A DNA stretch of 64,000 bases from an uncultured Clostridia bacterium. Its GTDB lineage: Bacteria; Bacillota; Clostridia; Oscillospirales; Ruminococcaceae. Within the stretch, counting starts at the first letter, position 1; the number at the start of each line of letters is the position of its first letter. This document shows, one piece after another, positions 25,157-33,865 of this stretch. The position numbers and the translations under genes were made by a program. Below the pieces are notes generated by a model. It did not search any database, had not been told where the DNA came from, and saw nothing but the letters and a program-made list of their open reading frames with translations. The stretch spans positions 1 through 64,000 of the forward strand of contig CALXGR010000002.1 in the NCBI GenBank assembly GCA_944387885.1. Reading direction: 5' to 3'.

Positions 25157-26614
25157 TTAACCTTTCAGCTTTTCCAGGGCAGCCTTCAGCCGCTCCATGG
25201 TCAGCTCCCGTCCCAGGTAAGCAGCAATTTCGGTGCCGCCGCCAGGGGTCCGGTTCTTCCCGGACAGGGCAATGCCCAGGGGATACAGCAGCCAGCCGTT
25301 CTTCTTTTCCAGAGCCTCAGCCTTGGCCTTGCAGGCTTCAAAAATGGCATCCTTAGTCCAGGAGTCCAGGCCGGAGAGAACCTCCTCCAGGGCGGTCAGG
25401 GCTTCCAGAGCGCTTTCGGGGGTGGTCTTCTGCTTCTTGTTCCGATACAGCTCCAGGTCGTAGTCGGGCATCTGGTCAATAAAGTCCAGCTGCTCGGGAA
25501 TCTCGCCCAGGACCTCGCACCGGTTGTGGAGGCACTGGCAGAGGAGAGCCATGTCCACGGGACGATGGACAGCCTGCTCCACCCAGGGCTTGGCCACTTC
25601 CAGGAATTCCTCCTCGCTCAGACGGCGGATGTATTCCGCATTGATGGCCCGGAGCTTGAGGGAATCAAAGATGGCAGGGGACTTGCTGATGTTGGCGGGG
25701 TCCCAGATCTTGATCATTTCCTCCAGGGAGAAGATCTCTTCCTCACCCTTGGGGCTCCAGCCCAGAAGGAGAATATAGTTCATGACGGCCTGGCTCAGAT
25801 AGCCTTTGGCCACCAGGTCCTGGTAGCTGGCATCCCCGTTCCGCTTGCTCAGCTTGTTCTGAGCGTCCTTCATAACAGGGGGGCAGTGGATGTAGACGGG
25901 CAGATCCCATCCGAAAGCCTGATAGAGCAGGTTGTACTTGGGGGTGCTGCTCAGATACTCGCTTCCCCGGATTACATGAGTAATGCCCATGAGATGGTCG
26001 TCCACCACGTTGGCAAAATTGTAGGTGGGCATTCCGTCGGTTTTGATGAGGATCTGGTCTTCCAGCTCGCTGTTGTTTACCTCAATATGGCCGTATACCA
26101 GGTCATCAAAGGAGGTGACCCCTTCGGTGGGGCACTTCTGACGGATGACATAGGGGGTACCGGCAGCCAGGAGACGGTCTACTTCCTCCTTGGGCAGGTT
26201 CCGGCAATGTCCGTCGTAGTGGCCGACGGCTTCCCCGGCGGCCTTCTGGTCGGCGTGGAGCTGCTCCAGGCGCTCGGGGGTGCAGAAGCAGTAGTAAGCC
26301 TTTCCGGCTTCCACCAGCTTCTCAGCGTATTCCTTGAACATTCCCATCCGCTGGCTCTGGATGTAGGGACCTACGGGACCGCCGATGTCGGGGCCTTCAT
26401 CCCAAATCAGGCCGGTCTGACGGCAGGTGTTGTAGATGATGTCGGTAGCACCCTCCACCAGACGGCCCTGGTCGGTATCTTCGATCCGGAGAATGAAGGT
26501 ACCGTCGTTGTGCTTGGCCTGCAGATAGGCATAGAGGGCAGTGCGAAGATTACCCACATGCATGTAGCCGGTGGGGCTGGGGGCAAAGCGGGTTCTTACT
26601 TGATTGGTGGCCAT
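25157..26614 (-). CDS. gltX: Glutamyl-tRNA synthetase
   Basis: 485 residues, standard bacterial class I enzyme. HIGH-type motif in RFAPSPTGYMHVGNLRTALYA near the N-terminus, RIEDTDQGR, and the KMSKS-type motif KLSKRNGD. Charges tRNA-Glu (and probably tRNA-Gln, for amidation, as in most Firmicutes; inference). Start: ATG behind GTGAGGATG. Single-gene unit divergent from azlCD; no T-box is visible upstream. Confidence 0.97.
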   Translation of the reverse strand: MATNQVRTRFAPSPTGYMHVGNLRTALYAYLQAKHNDGTFILRIEDTDQGRLVEGATDIIYNTCRQTGLIWDEGPDIGGPVGPYIQSQRMGMFKEYAEKLVEAGKAYYCFCTPERLEQLHADQKAAGEAVGHYDGHCRNLPKEEVDRLLAAGTPYVIRQKCPTEGVTSFDDLVYGHIEVNNSELEDQILIKTDGMPTYNFANVVDDHLMGITHVIRGSEYLSSTPKYNLLYQAFGWDLPVYIHCPPVMKDAQNKLSKRNGDASYQDLVAKGYLSQAVMNYILLLGWSPKGEEEIFSLEEMIKIWDPANISKSPAIFDSLKLRAINAEYIRRLSEEEFLEVAKPWVEQAVHRPVDMALLCQCLHNRCEVLGEIPEQLDFIDQMPDYDLELYRNKKQKTTPESALEALTALEEVLSGLDSWTKDAIFEACKAKAEALEKKNGWLLYPLGIALSGKNRTPGGGTEIAAYLGRELTMERLKAALEKLKG

Positions 26615-26687
26615 AGAAAAACATCCTCACTTTGTAGTTTAAACTTCTTACATTGTAGTATCCGGCCGGGCTTTTGTCAATTCTACA

Positions 26688-26716
26688 TTGACCAAAGAGA
26701 TGGATTGTTCTATAAT
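26688..26716 (+). promoter_or_regulatory. Promoter of azlCD
   Basis: TTGACC (26688-26693), 17-base spacer, consensus TATAAT (26711-26716). Start site near 26723. Confidence 0.85.
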
Positions 26717-26725
26717 GTCCCTCGT

Positions 26726-26794
26726 ATGGGACCTCTACCCTTTCAGGAGGGGTTCCGGTCCAAGGATGTCAAACGGAGTTGGGATGAACCATGA
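26726..26794 (+). CDS. Possible 22-residue leader ORF coupled to azlC
   Basis: ATG at 26726 opens a frame MGPLPFQEG...SWDEP ending in TGA that overlaps the azlC ATG (ATGA). It would begin about 3 bases after the predicted transcription start, so it could only be read as a leaderless message. Within it, GGACC (26730-26734) can pair with GGTCC (26757-26761), with ACCC/GGGT inside, placing the only strong SD-like sequence (AGGAGGGG) in the loop. It may be a control element or accidental. Confidence 0.25.
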   Translation: MGPLPFQEGFRSKDVKRSWDEP

Positions 26795-27483
26795 AGGATA
26801 AAACCATAGGGTATGCCTTCCGGGCCAGCCTGCCGGTCATGGCAGGATACCTGGTTTTGGGAATGGGTTTTGGGGTGTTGCTCCACGACCAGGGATACAG
26901 CTGGTGGTGGGCAGCGGTAATGAGTCTGTTGATTTATGCAGGGAGTCTGCAGTATCTGGCGGTAGACCTGATGGCTGCCGGAGCGGGAATCATCACCACA
27001 GCCCTGATGAGTTTGGTGGTGAATTTCCGGCATCTGTTTTACGGAATCACCATGCTGGAACGATATAAAAAAGCGGGACGGGTGCGGCCCTATCTTATCT
27101 TTGCTTTGACCGACGAGACTTTTAGTCTGGTCTGTCAGGGAGACCTGCCCGACGGGGTAAGGGAAAAGGGATATTATTTCTGGGTCAGCCTGTTCAACCA
27201 TTGCTACTGGATCGTCGGCAGCGTGCTGGGCACCTTTGTGGGAAATATTCTGGGCGAACACACCCAGGGCATTGATTTCAGCATGACCGCCCTGTTTGTG
27301 ATCATCTTCATCCAGCAGTGGGAAACCGCCAAGGACCACCGTCCTGCCCTTATTGGACTGGGGGTCAGTCTGGCAAGCCTTTTGATTTTCGGGCCTGACA
27401 GCTTCCTCATTCCCGGCATGGTTGGAATTACCCTGGCCCTTCTGGCCATGCGGAAGTTCCCGGCCCGAAAGGAGGGAGAATAA
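26791..27483 (+). CDS. azlC: AzlC-family branched-chain amino acid exporter, large subunit
   Basis: 230 residues with several hydrophobic segments; family blocks include FRASLPVMAGYLVLGMGFGVLL near the start and VNFRHLFYGITML. AzlC with AzlD forms an export system for leucine analogues and branched-chain amino acids (known from B. subtilis). The following azlD start overlaps the stop by 1 base (TAATG). Ribosome site is weak (GGAG 12 bases upstream), so translation may depend on the overlapping mini-ORF. Confidence 0.92.
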   Translation: MKDKTIGYAFRASLPVMAGYLVLGMGFGVLLHDQGYSWWWAAVMSLLIYAGSLQYLAVDLMAAGAGIITTALMSLVVNFRHLFYGITMLERYKKAGRVRPYLIFALTDETFSLVCQGDLPDGVREKGYYFWVSLFNHCYWIVGSVLGTFVGNILGEHTQGIDFSMTALFVIIFIQQWETAKDHRPALIGLGVSLASLLIFGPDSFLIPGMVGITLALLAMRKFPARKEGE

Positions 27484-27815
27484 TGCCGATCTCTCCAATT
27501 CAGTCCTGGTCCCTGATTCTGACCATGGCGCTGGTCACTGCGGGCATCCGCTTTTTCCCTTTCTGGGTGTTCCGGAAGAATACCCCCAAGCTGGTGCTTT
27601 ATCTGGGAACTGTTCTGCCCGGGGCGGTCATGGCCATGCTGGTGGTCTACTGCCTGAAAGACCTGGACCTGCTGGGCTCCAACCATGGCCTGCCTCAAAT
27701 CATCTCGGTGGGAGTGGTGGCAGTCCTCCACAAGTGGAAGCACAACACCCTGCTCTCCATTCTGGGAGGGACCCTCTGCAATATGATTCTGCTTCAGACC
27801 ATATTTGCAGTATAG
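27483..27815 (+). CDS. azlD: AzlD-family branched-chain amino acid transport small subunit
   Basis: 110 residues, three to four hydrophobic helices, normal for AzlD. Contains AGIRFFPFWVF and LPGAVMAMLVVYCL, typical for the family. Translationally coupled to azlC through TAATG. Confidence 0.92.
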   Translation: MPISPIQSWSLILTMALVTAGIRFFPFWVFRKNTPKLVLYLGTVLPGAVMAMLVVYCLKDLDLLGSNHGLPQIISVGVVAVLHKWKHNTLLSILGGTLCNMILLQTIFAV

Positions 27816-27828
27816 TTTGATGAAAAAG

Positions 27829-27857
27829 TTGTGACCGGAACAAAACTGTGGTACACT
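27829..27857 (+). promoter_or_regulatory. Promoter of trpS
   Basis: TTGTGA (27829-27834), 17-base spacer, TACACT (27852-27857), preceded by TGG (extended -10). Confidence 0.75.
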
Positions 27858-27892
27858 ATATAAAATAAAAACCTTTCTGAGGTGAAGATAAA

Positions 27893-28897
27893 ATGGAAGA
27901 AATGAAGAAGAAACGGATCTTGTCCGGCATCCAGCCCACCGGTACTTTTACCCTGGGCAACTATATTGGGGCTGTTCGGAACTGGGCTGTCATGCAGGAA
28001 CAGTTTGAATGCCTGTACATGGTGGCAGACCTGCACGCCCTTACCGTGCGGCAGGAGCCCGCTGCTCTGCGGGCCCACACCCGGGAAGCCGCTGCCATGC
28101 TGCTGGCCGCCGGCATTGACCCGGCCCGGAGCATCCTCTTTGTGCAGAGCCATGTGCCCAGCCATACCATGCTCAACTGGGTGCTCTGTTGCAATACCCA
28201 GTTCGGAGAACTGAGCCGGATGACCCAGTACAAGGATAAGTCCGCCAAACACCCCGATAACGTGAATGCGGGTCTGTTCACTTATCCCTGCCTGATGGCC
28301 GCTGATATTCTTATCTACAACGCCGACCTGGTTCCGGTGGGAGGAGACCAGAAACAGCATCTGGAACTGAGCCGGAATATTGCTCAGCGGTTCAACAACA
28401 CCTACAGTCCCACCTTTACCATGCCTGAACCCTACATCACCAAGGCGGGAGCCAAGATCATGAGCCTGCAGGAGCCCACCAAGAAGATGAGCAAGAGCGA
28501 TACCAACGCCAACAGCTTTATTCTTATGACCGACACTCCCGATCAGATCATGAAGAAGTTCAAGCGGGCAGTCACCGACAGCGAAGGCGTGGTCCGGGCT
28601 GACAGCGAGAACAAGCCCGGCGTCACCAACCTGATGAGCATTTACAGTGTCTTTACCGGGAAAGAGTTCTCCCAGATCGAGGCTGAGTTTGCAGGGAAGG
28701 GGTACGGTGACTTTAAGGAAGCCGTGGCACAGAGCGTCATTGACACCTTCCGCCCCATCCAGGAAGAGTACTCCAGAATCCTGGCAGACAAGGCCTATGT
28801 GGACCAGGTGCTCAAGGACGGCGCCGCCGCCGCCGCACGGATCGCTGACCGGACTACCGCCAAGGTGTACCGGAAAGTCGGGCTGCTGCAGCTGTGA
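27893..28897 (+). CDS. trpS: Tryptophanyl-tRNA synthetase
   Basis: 334 residues, standard bacterial class I enzyme. Signature SGIQPTGTFTLGNYIGA (HIGH equivalent TLGN), GGDQKQHLELSRNIA, and the KMSKS motif KKMSKSDTN. Charges tRNA-Trp. Start: ATG behind GAGGTGAAGATAAA. Short leader (about 30 bases), no T-box, unlike thrS. Confidence 0.97.
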   Translation: MEEMKKKRILSGIQPTGTFTLGNYIGAVRNWAVMQEQFECLYMVADLHALTVRQEPAALRAHTREAAAMLLAAGIDPARSILFVQSHVPSHTMLNWVLCCNTQFGELSRMTQYKDKSAKHPDNVNAGLFTYPCLMAADILIYNADLVPVGGDQKQHLELSRNIAQRFNNTYSPTFTMPEPYITKAGAKIMSLQEPTKKMSKSDTNANSFILMTDTPDQIMKKFKRAVTDSEGVVRADSENKPGVTNLMSIYSVFTGKEFSQIEAEFAGKGYGDFKEAVAQSVIDTFRPIQEEYSRILADKAYVDQVLKDGAAAAARIADRTTAKVYRKVGLLQL

Positions 28898-28943
28898 GTC
28901 TGCTGGAAATAATTTACAGTATTTCCGGAAAAACAAAAACAGA

Positions 28944-28990
28944 AAAAAGCCTGGACTTCGGAGAAATGCCGAAATCCAGGCTTTTTTGTC
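28944..28990 (+). terminator. Terminator of trpS
   Basis: AAAAAGCCTGGA pairs with TCCAGGCTTTTTT, with an inner CTTCGG/CCGAAA pairing. Confidence 0.9.
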
Positions 28991-29022
28991 GAAAAGTTCC
29001 CGGGGAATCTTTTTTCCAAATA

Positions 29023-29051
29023 TTGACAATATTGGTGTAAATCGGTATACT
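29023..29051 (+). promoter_or_regulatory. Promoter of the AbrB-like gene
   Basis: Consensus TTGACA (29023-29028), 17-base spacer, TATACT (29046-29051). Confidence 0.85.
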
Positions 29052-29128
29052 TACAACAAAGGATAGTGGTTTGCGACCCTATCCAACACAATTTCTTGTC
29101 ATTTCAAAGGGAAATGGAGGCATTGAGG

Positions 29129-29380
29129 ATGAAATCCACCGGTATAGTGCGAAAAACGGATTCCCTGGGACGGATCGTTCTGCCCAAGGAACTGCGGGAG
29201 ACCTTAAAGATTCAGGACAACTCTCCTCTGGAAATTTTCGTGGACGAGGATTCCATTATTCTGAAGAAATATCGTCCTGCCGGGTCCTGCGATTTTTGCG
29301 GCAGCGTAGGGGATGACTGCAAGCCTTTCGGCAAGGTGATGATCTGCGCTGACTGCCGTGCCAAGATTGCCCGGCTGTAA
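29129..29380 (+). CDS. abrB: AbrB/SpoVT-family transition-state-type regulator
   Basis: 83 residues. N-terminal swapped-hairpin DNA-binding domain STGIVRKTDSLGRIVLPKELRETL, then a C-terminal four-cysteine zinc-ribbon-like tail (CDFC...CADC), a form common in Clostridia. AbrB proteins repress stationary-phase and early sporulation genes during growth. Start: ATG at 29129 behind GGAGGCATTGAGG; an ATG 15 bases upstream overlaps the SD. It has one of the best promoters in the window. Confidence 0.9.
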   Translation: MKSTGIVRKTDSLGRIVLPKELRETLKIQDNSPLEIFVDEDSIILKKYRPAGSCDFCGSVGDDCKPFGKVMICADCRAKIARL

Positions 29381-29385
29381 AAAAG

Positions 29386-29412
29386 CAAAGCTCCATGAAA
29401 ACTCATGGAGCC
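29386..29412 (-). terminator. Terminator of the XRE-family gene
   Basis: GCTCCATGA pairs with TCATGGAGC; on the minus strand it is followed by TTTGCTTTTTT. The T-run is absent on the plus strand. Confidence 0.8.
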
Positions 29413-29416
29413 GGAC

Positions 29417-30103
29417 TTATCGGTTGATTTTTCCTTCGCAGGTGTGGATCAGGTTCAACAGACAGGACAGGGTATAGGGCGGATACTCTTCTTCCAGACT
29501 TTTTGTGGTCATGGTAAGAGGGGAAAGGTCCTTCAGCCCGGGGGTCTTGTCGTCCAGGGATTCCCCTGCCAGCAGAGCTTTTACATCGGCCAGAGCCAGG
29601 GAGGAGGCAGAATCGGTGTAGCCCTCCCAGCGGCCGTTGGTCAGCCCGAACATGCTGGAAGCATTCTTGGGCTGAGCGGAATAGACCAGCCGGAACATTT
29701 TATAGATGGCCAGCATGAGATAATCCGATACACAAGCGGCCAGGGCCTTGTTCTGGCAGCTGCCTACCTTGTCAAAAAGAATGCTCAGGCTGTTGGTGAT
29801 CAGCTTTTTGCTCATAATGGAGAGAGCGCTGCCCCGTTTCAGATGGCTGTCCCCAGCCCCTTCTCCGGGAATGTCCTCCACAGCCAGAGTCTGGCCGGTG
29901 GGCTCAGCACTCCGCCCCAGCAGGTAATCACAGGAAACCCCGTAGTAGTCGGCTACTTTTACCACAAACTCCAGGCCGCATTCCCGGATTCCTTTTTCAT
30001 AATGGGAAAGCAGGGCCTGGCTTACACCCAGATCCTGAGCCGCCTGCTTTTGGGTCACACCCCGTTCTTTCCGCAGTAGGGTGATGATACGATTGAATTC
30101 CAT
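29417..30103 (-). CDS. XRE-family HTH regulator with helical C-terminal domain
   Basis: 228 residues. N-terminal HTH_3: ITLLRKERGVTQKQAAQDLGVSQALLSHYEKGIREC, followed by VKVADYYGVSCDYLLGRS. The long C-terminal part is helical and matches no family I recognise; it may bind a ligand or dimerise. Convergent with abrB. Many Oscillospiraceae carry such an XRE protein near sporulation regulators, but its targets are unknown here. Start ATG has a close SD (GAGGA). Confidence 0.82.
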   Translation of the reverse strand: MEFNRIITLLRKERGVTQKQAAQDLGVSQALLSHYEKGIRECGLEFVVKVADYYGVSCDYLLGRSAEPTGQTLAVEDIPGEGAGDSHLKRGSALSIMSKKLITNSLSILFDKVGSCQNKALAACVSDYLMLAIYKMFRLVYSAQPKNASSMFGLTNGRWEGYTDSASSLALADVKALLAGESLDDKTPGLKDLSPLTMTTKSLEEEYPPYTLSCLLNLIHTCEGKINR

Positions 30104-30363
30104 TCCTCAGTCCATCCTTGTATATTTACTGGTTCCCCAGAAAAAGCCGCAATAACACTCTTTACTACATGCCGTAAATTATACAAAATGGAAAACATTT
30201 TGTAAAGTAAGTAAAATCCCCATATTTTCCCCCGAATTTTGACGATGAACTGGATATATGTTCCAGAAAACCCTCCGGCCCCGAAATCTTGTGCCCGGAG
30301 ATATTTTTAAGAATGAAGAAAATTTATTCTGTAACCATTTTGTAACGATTGGAGCCTGTTTTT

Positions 30364-31017
30364 ATGAAAACTTTTAAGCTGCATCTTATCCGCCATGGCC
30401 TGACCCGGGGCAACCTGGAAGGCCTTTACATCGGCTCCGGGACGGACCTGCCCCTCTGCAAAGAGGGAAAGGAAGCCCTTTCCCGGCTTCAGGACCAATT
30501 TACCTATCCGGTGGTGGACACGGTCTTTACCAGCCCTCTCAGCCGTGCAGTGGAGACAGCCCAGATTTTATTCCCGGCAGCTACCCATAAAATGGAAGTG
30601 CAGGATCTGCGGGAGATGGATTTTGGGGTGTTTGAAAACCGTCCCATGTCCGAGCTGGTGAAGGACCCGGAGTTTGCGGCCTGGATGGACCCTTCCAGCC
30701 ATACGGTACCGGAAGGGGCGGAAAACCGGGCGGACTTCTACCGCCGCACCGGGGATGCCCTGATGAAGATGTTCGAGTATATGATGAAGATGGGAATCAC
30801 CGAGGCTGCCTGCGTGACCCATGGGGGAGTGATCATGAGCATGCTGGCCCAGCACGCTTTTCCCCAGAGAAAGCCGGAGGACTGGATGGCAGACCCGGGC
30901 TGCGGATACACGGTCCGGTGCGATGTCCAGATGTGGATGAGGGACGGAATGGCGGAAGCCATTGATGTGGTTCCTTACGGATACCTGGATGACCAGGAGG
31001 ACTCCGAAGAAGAGTAA
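30364..31017 (+). CDS. Histidine phosphatase family protein (phosphoglycerate-mutase-like)
   Basis: 217 residues. RHG motif LIRHGLTRGN at residues about 7-16, TSPLSRAVETAQ, catalytic acid region LREMDFGVFENRP and second catalytic His in VTHGGVIMSML. This is the layout of cobalamin phosphatase CobC/GpmB-like enzymes; no cobalamin genes are nearby, so a general small phosphatase role is more likely. Start: ATG at 30364 behind GGAG; an in-frame TTG 15 bases earlier would overlap the SD. The C-terminus is very acidic (DDQEDSEEE). Confidence 0.88.
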   Translation: MKTFKLHLIRHGLTRGNLEGLYIGSGTDLPLCKEGKEALSRLQDQFTYPVVDTVFTSPLSRAVETAQILFPAATHKMEVQDLREMDFGVFENRPMSELVKDPEFAAWMDPSSHTVPEGAENRADFYRRTGDALMKMFEYMMKMGITEAACVTHGGVIMSMLAQHAFPQRKPEDWMADPGCGYTVRCDVQMWMRDGMAEAIDVVPYGYLDDQEDSEEE

Positions 31018-31056
31018 AAATAAAAGAGCTGTGCATCTGCACAGCTCTTTTTGTTT
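31018..31056. terminator. Bidirectional terminator
   Basis: AAAAGAGCTGTGCA pairs with TGCACAGCTCTTTTT; shared by the phosphatase gene and the convergent DUF3048 gene. Confidence 0.9.
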
Positions 31057-31064
31057 TGACAGAT

Positions 31065-32120
31065 TCAGGAGAAGGTGACGGACTGCCCGTACACACCATA
31101 GATTCCCAGATAGGTGGTGCCGGGGTTGACGGTAATAGGGTCACCGTTTTCATCGACCAGCTGAAGGGGAGCGGTGGCACTGCCCTTTATGTAGCGGCAG
31201 GACAGCGCCTTCCCCTCATGAATGAGACAAGCATCGCCCTGGGACAGATCATAGTCCAGAGTTACACCGTCATCCTTGGTCTGGGTGGTGGACATGAGAA
31301 TTACCACGTTATCCACAGAGGCGGTTTTGTCCAGGTTGGGGTCAGTCCACTCTTCACCGTCCCCGTACTCCAGACGGTATTTCCCGGATTCGGAATCGTA
31401 ATAGCCCCGGGTGGTGCTGCCGGGAGAGTAGATGATTTCAAACTGGCTGGCAGGCTGTTCACCCGTCTGCCCTTCCCCAAACTGGAACAGGCTGACCAGA
31501 GCCCCTTGGGCAGATGTGCCATAGAGAGCCAGTCCGGAAGCGACCAGTCCTCGGTCGGTGTACCAGCAGTACTGCTCGGGATATCCCAGAGCCTTCCGCT
31601 CGGCATCATAGGCCAGAACAGATTTGCCGCCCAGGATCCCATCCAGGTCCTGGTAGGTAAGCAGATTGAGAATGTTGGAAGCGTACACGCTCTTTCCCTT
31701 GTGAACAGGAATGGCGTTGAGGGGAATCAGAAACTGAAGTCCCAGATCCTGACCATAGCCCACGGGTCCTGCCTTGGGCAGGTCCTCCGAATTGGGAAAG
31801 ACGGCGGTGATGGTGGAATAATCCCCCGAGACCAGCCCCTCAATGATCAGCTCAGCCTGGGAAATCCCCCACAGAGGCCGGGCCTCCGGGTCGGAAACAT
31901 AGGTGATGCCAACGGGACGGCTGCCGGGGTAGGCGGTCTCCAGACCGGTGAGCGGGTCAGTTTCCAGGGTGGGAAGCGGGGTGGGGGTGGGTTCCGGTGT
32001 GGGCTCCGGGGACGCAGTGGGGGCGGCGCTGGCAGAAACATCCTCTCCGGTGTTTTGCCCACAGCCGGCCAGGGCCAAAACAAAAACAAACGCCATAAAA
32101 ACGGCAAGAACTTTTTTCAA
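31065..32120 (-). CDS. DUF3048-family (YerB-like) lipoprotein, paralogue 1
   Basis: 351 residues. Signal peptide with lipobox LAGC (Cys20), a Pro/Thr/Glu repeat linker (PEPTPEPTPTP), then the DUF3048 region: DPLTGLETAYPGSRPVGITYVSD, AELIIEGLVSGDYSTITAVF, AGPVGYGQDLGLQFL. Extracellular, membrane-anchored; function not established, although YerB-like proteins are common in spore formers. Start: TTG at 32120 behind GGAGGTGTTTCAT. Lies 126 bases after the second paralogue with a terminator between. Confidence 0.85.
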   Translation of the reverse strand: MKKVLAVFMAFVFVLALAGCGQNTGEDVSASAAPTASPEPTPEPTPTPLPTLETDPLTGLETAYPGSRPVGITYVSDPEARPLWGISQAELIIEGLVSGDYSTITAVFPNSEDLPKAGPVGYGQDLGLQFLIPLNAIPVHKGKSVYASNILNLLTYQDLDGILGGKSVLAYDAERKALGYPEQYCWYTDRGLVASGLALYGTSAQGALVSLFQFGEGQTGEQPASQFEIIYSPGSTTRGYYDSESGKYRLEYGDGEEWTDPNLDKTASVDNVVILMSTTQTKDDGVTLDYDLSQGDACLIHEGKALSCRYIKGSATAPLQLVDENGDPITVNPGTTYLGIYGVYGQSVTFS

Positions 32121-32196
32121 ATGAAACACCTCCTGGTTGCAGGGTCGTCCCCATTGTACCACACCTGAGACAGCGGAACAAGGCGAAAGACAAATA

Positions 32197-32231
32197 AAAA
32201 CAGCCCCATGGACCTTTCCATGGGGCTGAAA
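32197..32231 (-). terminator. Terminator between the DUF3048 paralogues
   Basis: CAGCCCCATGG pairs with CCATGGGGCTG; on the minus strand followed by TTTTTATTTG. Confidence 0.85.
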
Positions 32232-32246
32232 AGTAAATCTTAAGAA

Positions 32247-33494
32247 TCAAGCGGCGGGAGTCTCTGCGGTATCGGCAGATTCTGCGGTACCCTCGACAGT
32301 GCCTTCGGTGGTGCCTTCTACGGGCTCCTCTACAACGGGATCGTTGCCGGTGTAGCTGCAGAAAGCAGTCTCATCATTGTCGATGACGGCAATATAGCAC
32401 TTGCCCAGGTTGACAGTGATCTCCTCGCTGCTGTGACTGCCGTCCTCGTTCAGATGGTAGAGGGTGATGGGCTCATGAGCGGCGCCCTGTCCCTTCTCCC
32501 AGTATACCTTCTCTACGTTGCCGTTGTAGAAGTAGTAACCGGTGCCGCCCTTGGCGTAATCAACACACTGCAGATCCTTGGCCTCGTGGCCGGGGTAGGT
32601 GTAGATATCGGCGGAAAGAACGAACACGTTGGTGAACTTCAGGGTCTCGCCGTTGAGCTCGTCCACGGTCTCCATCCAGCTGCCGCCGTTGGGGTAGTAG
32701 TACTGGCTCATGACATACTGGCCGCTGGCTTCATCAAAGGAGAAAGCGGTGCGGTAGCTCTGGCTGTGCTGGATGGTAATATCCAGGGCGCTGCCGTCGG
32801 GGAGCTGCCGGGGAGAGTCATACCGGTAGTCCAGCCAGTTGAAGTAGTTGTAGCTGTCCGGATTGTTGTAGGTGAAGTCCATGGGGGTGCTGTTGTTGTC
32901 AATGTACTGCTGGATGTGCTCGGCATCGGTGTACTCGGTATGCTCGTAATCCACATACTGACCGGCCCAGTTGGTACGGTTCCGATCACGATAACCGTTG
33001 CCGGCGTTCTTAGAGTTCAGCCAGTCGTAGTTGGTGGCTCGAACATACTGAGACTGTACTACCGACTCGCCATCATGGATGTAAAGAGGCTCCCAGTGAA
33101 CGATCAGCTGGAAGAACTGGTCACGGGCGGAACGGATGGGGCCAACTTCCTGAATCTTCTCATAGTCCTGGAAAAGGGCCATAAACCGGGTAATGCCGCC
33201 TTCTACCTTGATTTCAAAGAGCATTTCGGCGCCGGACAGACCCCGCTGAGGCCGGGCCTGCACAATGTTGTTTACCATGACAGCGGTAAGGCGAACGTCA
33301 TCGTTGTAGTCCCCATCCTTGGGCTCGCCGGTGAGCGGATTGGGGTCATAGGGAGGTTCGGGAGTGGGGGTGGGGGTGGGAGCCGCGGTAGGAACCGAAG
33401 ACTCGGACTGGGAATCGCCCTCCTTGTTGCCGCAAGCGACCAGGAGGCTGGCGGCCATGATCAAGGCCAGCAACAGACATACAATACGCTTCAT
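32247..33494 (-). CDS. DUF3048-family (YerB-like) lipoprotein, paralogue 2
   Basis: 415 residues. Signal peptide with lipobox LVAC (Cys21), linker of Thr-Pro repeats, DUF3048 region DPNPLTGEPKDG...RLTAVMVNNIVQARPQRGLSGAEMLFEI and VGPIRSARDQFFQLI, C-terminal DUF3048_C-like segment and an acidic Glu/Thr tail. It keeps the family core better than paralogue 1, which has diverged in the second half. Start: ATG at 33494 behind AAAGGAGTATC. The pair probably arose by tandem duplication (inference). Confidence 0.88.
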   Translation of the reverse strand: MKRIVCLLLALIMAASLLVACGNKEGDSQSESSVPTAAPTPTPTPEPPYDPNPLTGEPKDGDYNDDVRLTAVMVNNIVQARPQRGLSGAEMLFEIKVEGGITRFMALFQDYEKIQEVGPIRSARDQFFQLIVHWEPLYIHDGESVVQSQYVRATNYDWLNSKNAGNGYRDRNRTNWAGQYVDYEHTEYTDAEHIQQYIDNNSTPMDFTYNNPDSYNYFNWLDYRYDSPRQLPDGSALDITIQHSQSYRTAFSFDEASGQYVMSQYYYPNGGSWMETVDELNGETLKFTNVFVLSADIYTYPGHEAKDLQCVDYAKGGTGYYFYNGNVEKVYWEKGQGAAHEPITLYHLNEDGSHSSEEITVNLGKCYIAVIDNDETAFCSYTGNDPVVEEPVEGTTEGTVEGTAESADTAETPAA

Positions 33495-33635
33495 GGAAAG
33501 ATACTCCTTTTCTGGGCCCGCCGGGAGCCCGCCAAATATTGATTTCATTTTACCTGTTTCCCCATGTTTTGTAAAGGCATATTTGGCAGAACCCACAAAC
33601 TGTCAAAACCGAGAAAAAAGAATTCTTTCTTTTTC

Positions 33636-33664
33636 TTGACTTTTGTGTCCGGGACTGTTATAAT
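33636..33664 (+). promoter_or_regulatory. Promoter of tRNA-Lys
   Basis: TTGACT (33636-33641), 17-base spacer, consensus TATAAT (33659-33664); the tRNA begins 25 bases later. Confidence 0.85.
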
Positions 33665-33689
33665 CGTTGTGCTGTGGATTCAGCAGCAT

Positions 33690-33765
33690 GTGCCGTTAGC
33701 TCAGTTGGTAGAGCATCTGACTTTTAATCAGAGGGCCCGGGATTCGAGTTCCCGACGGCGCACCA
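33690..33765 (+). tRNA. tRNA-Lys, anticodon TTT
   Basis: Cloverleaf: acceptor GTGCCGT/ACGGCGC (one G-U), D-arm GCTCAGTTGGTAGAGC, anticodon arm TCTGA-CTTTTAA-TCAGA, T-arm CGGGATTCGAGTTCCCG, encoded CCA. Confidence 0.97.
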
Positions 33766-33771
33766 GGAAAT

Positions 33772-33805
33772 GCCCGCACAGGAAACTGTGCGGGTTTTCT
33801 TTTTT
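33772..33805 (+). terminator. Terminator of tRNA-Lys
   Basis: CCCGCACAG-GAAA-CTGTGCGGG stem-loop followed by TTTTCTTTTTT. Confidence 0.92.
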
Positions 33806-33865
33806 ATCTTATTGGAAAAACAGGGGAAAAGAGGTATACTGGAACCAAGAAGGGGGCGTTGTATT

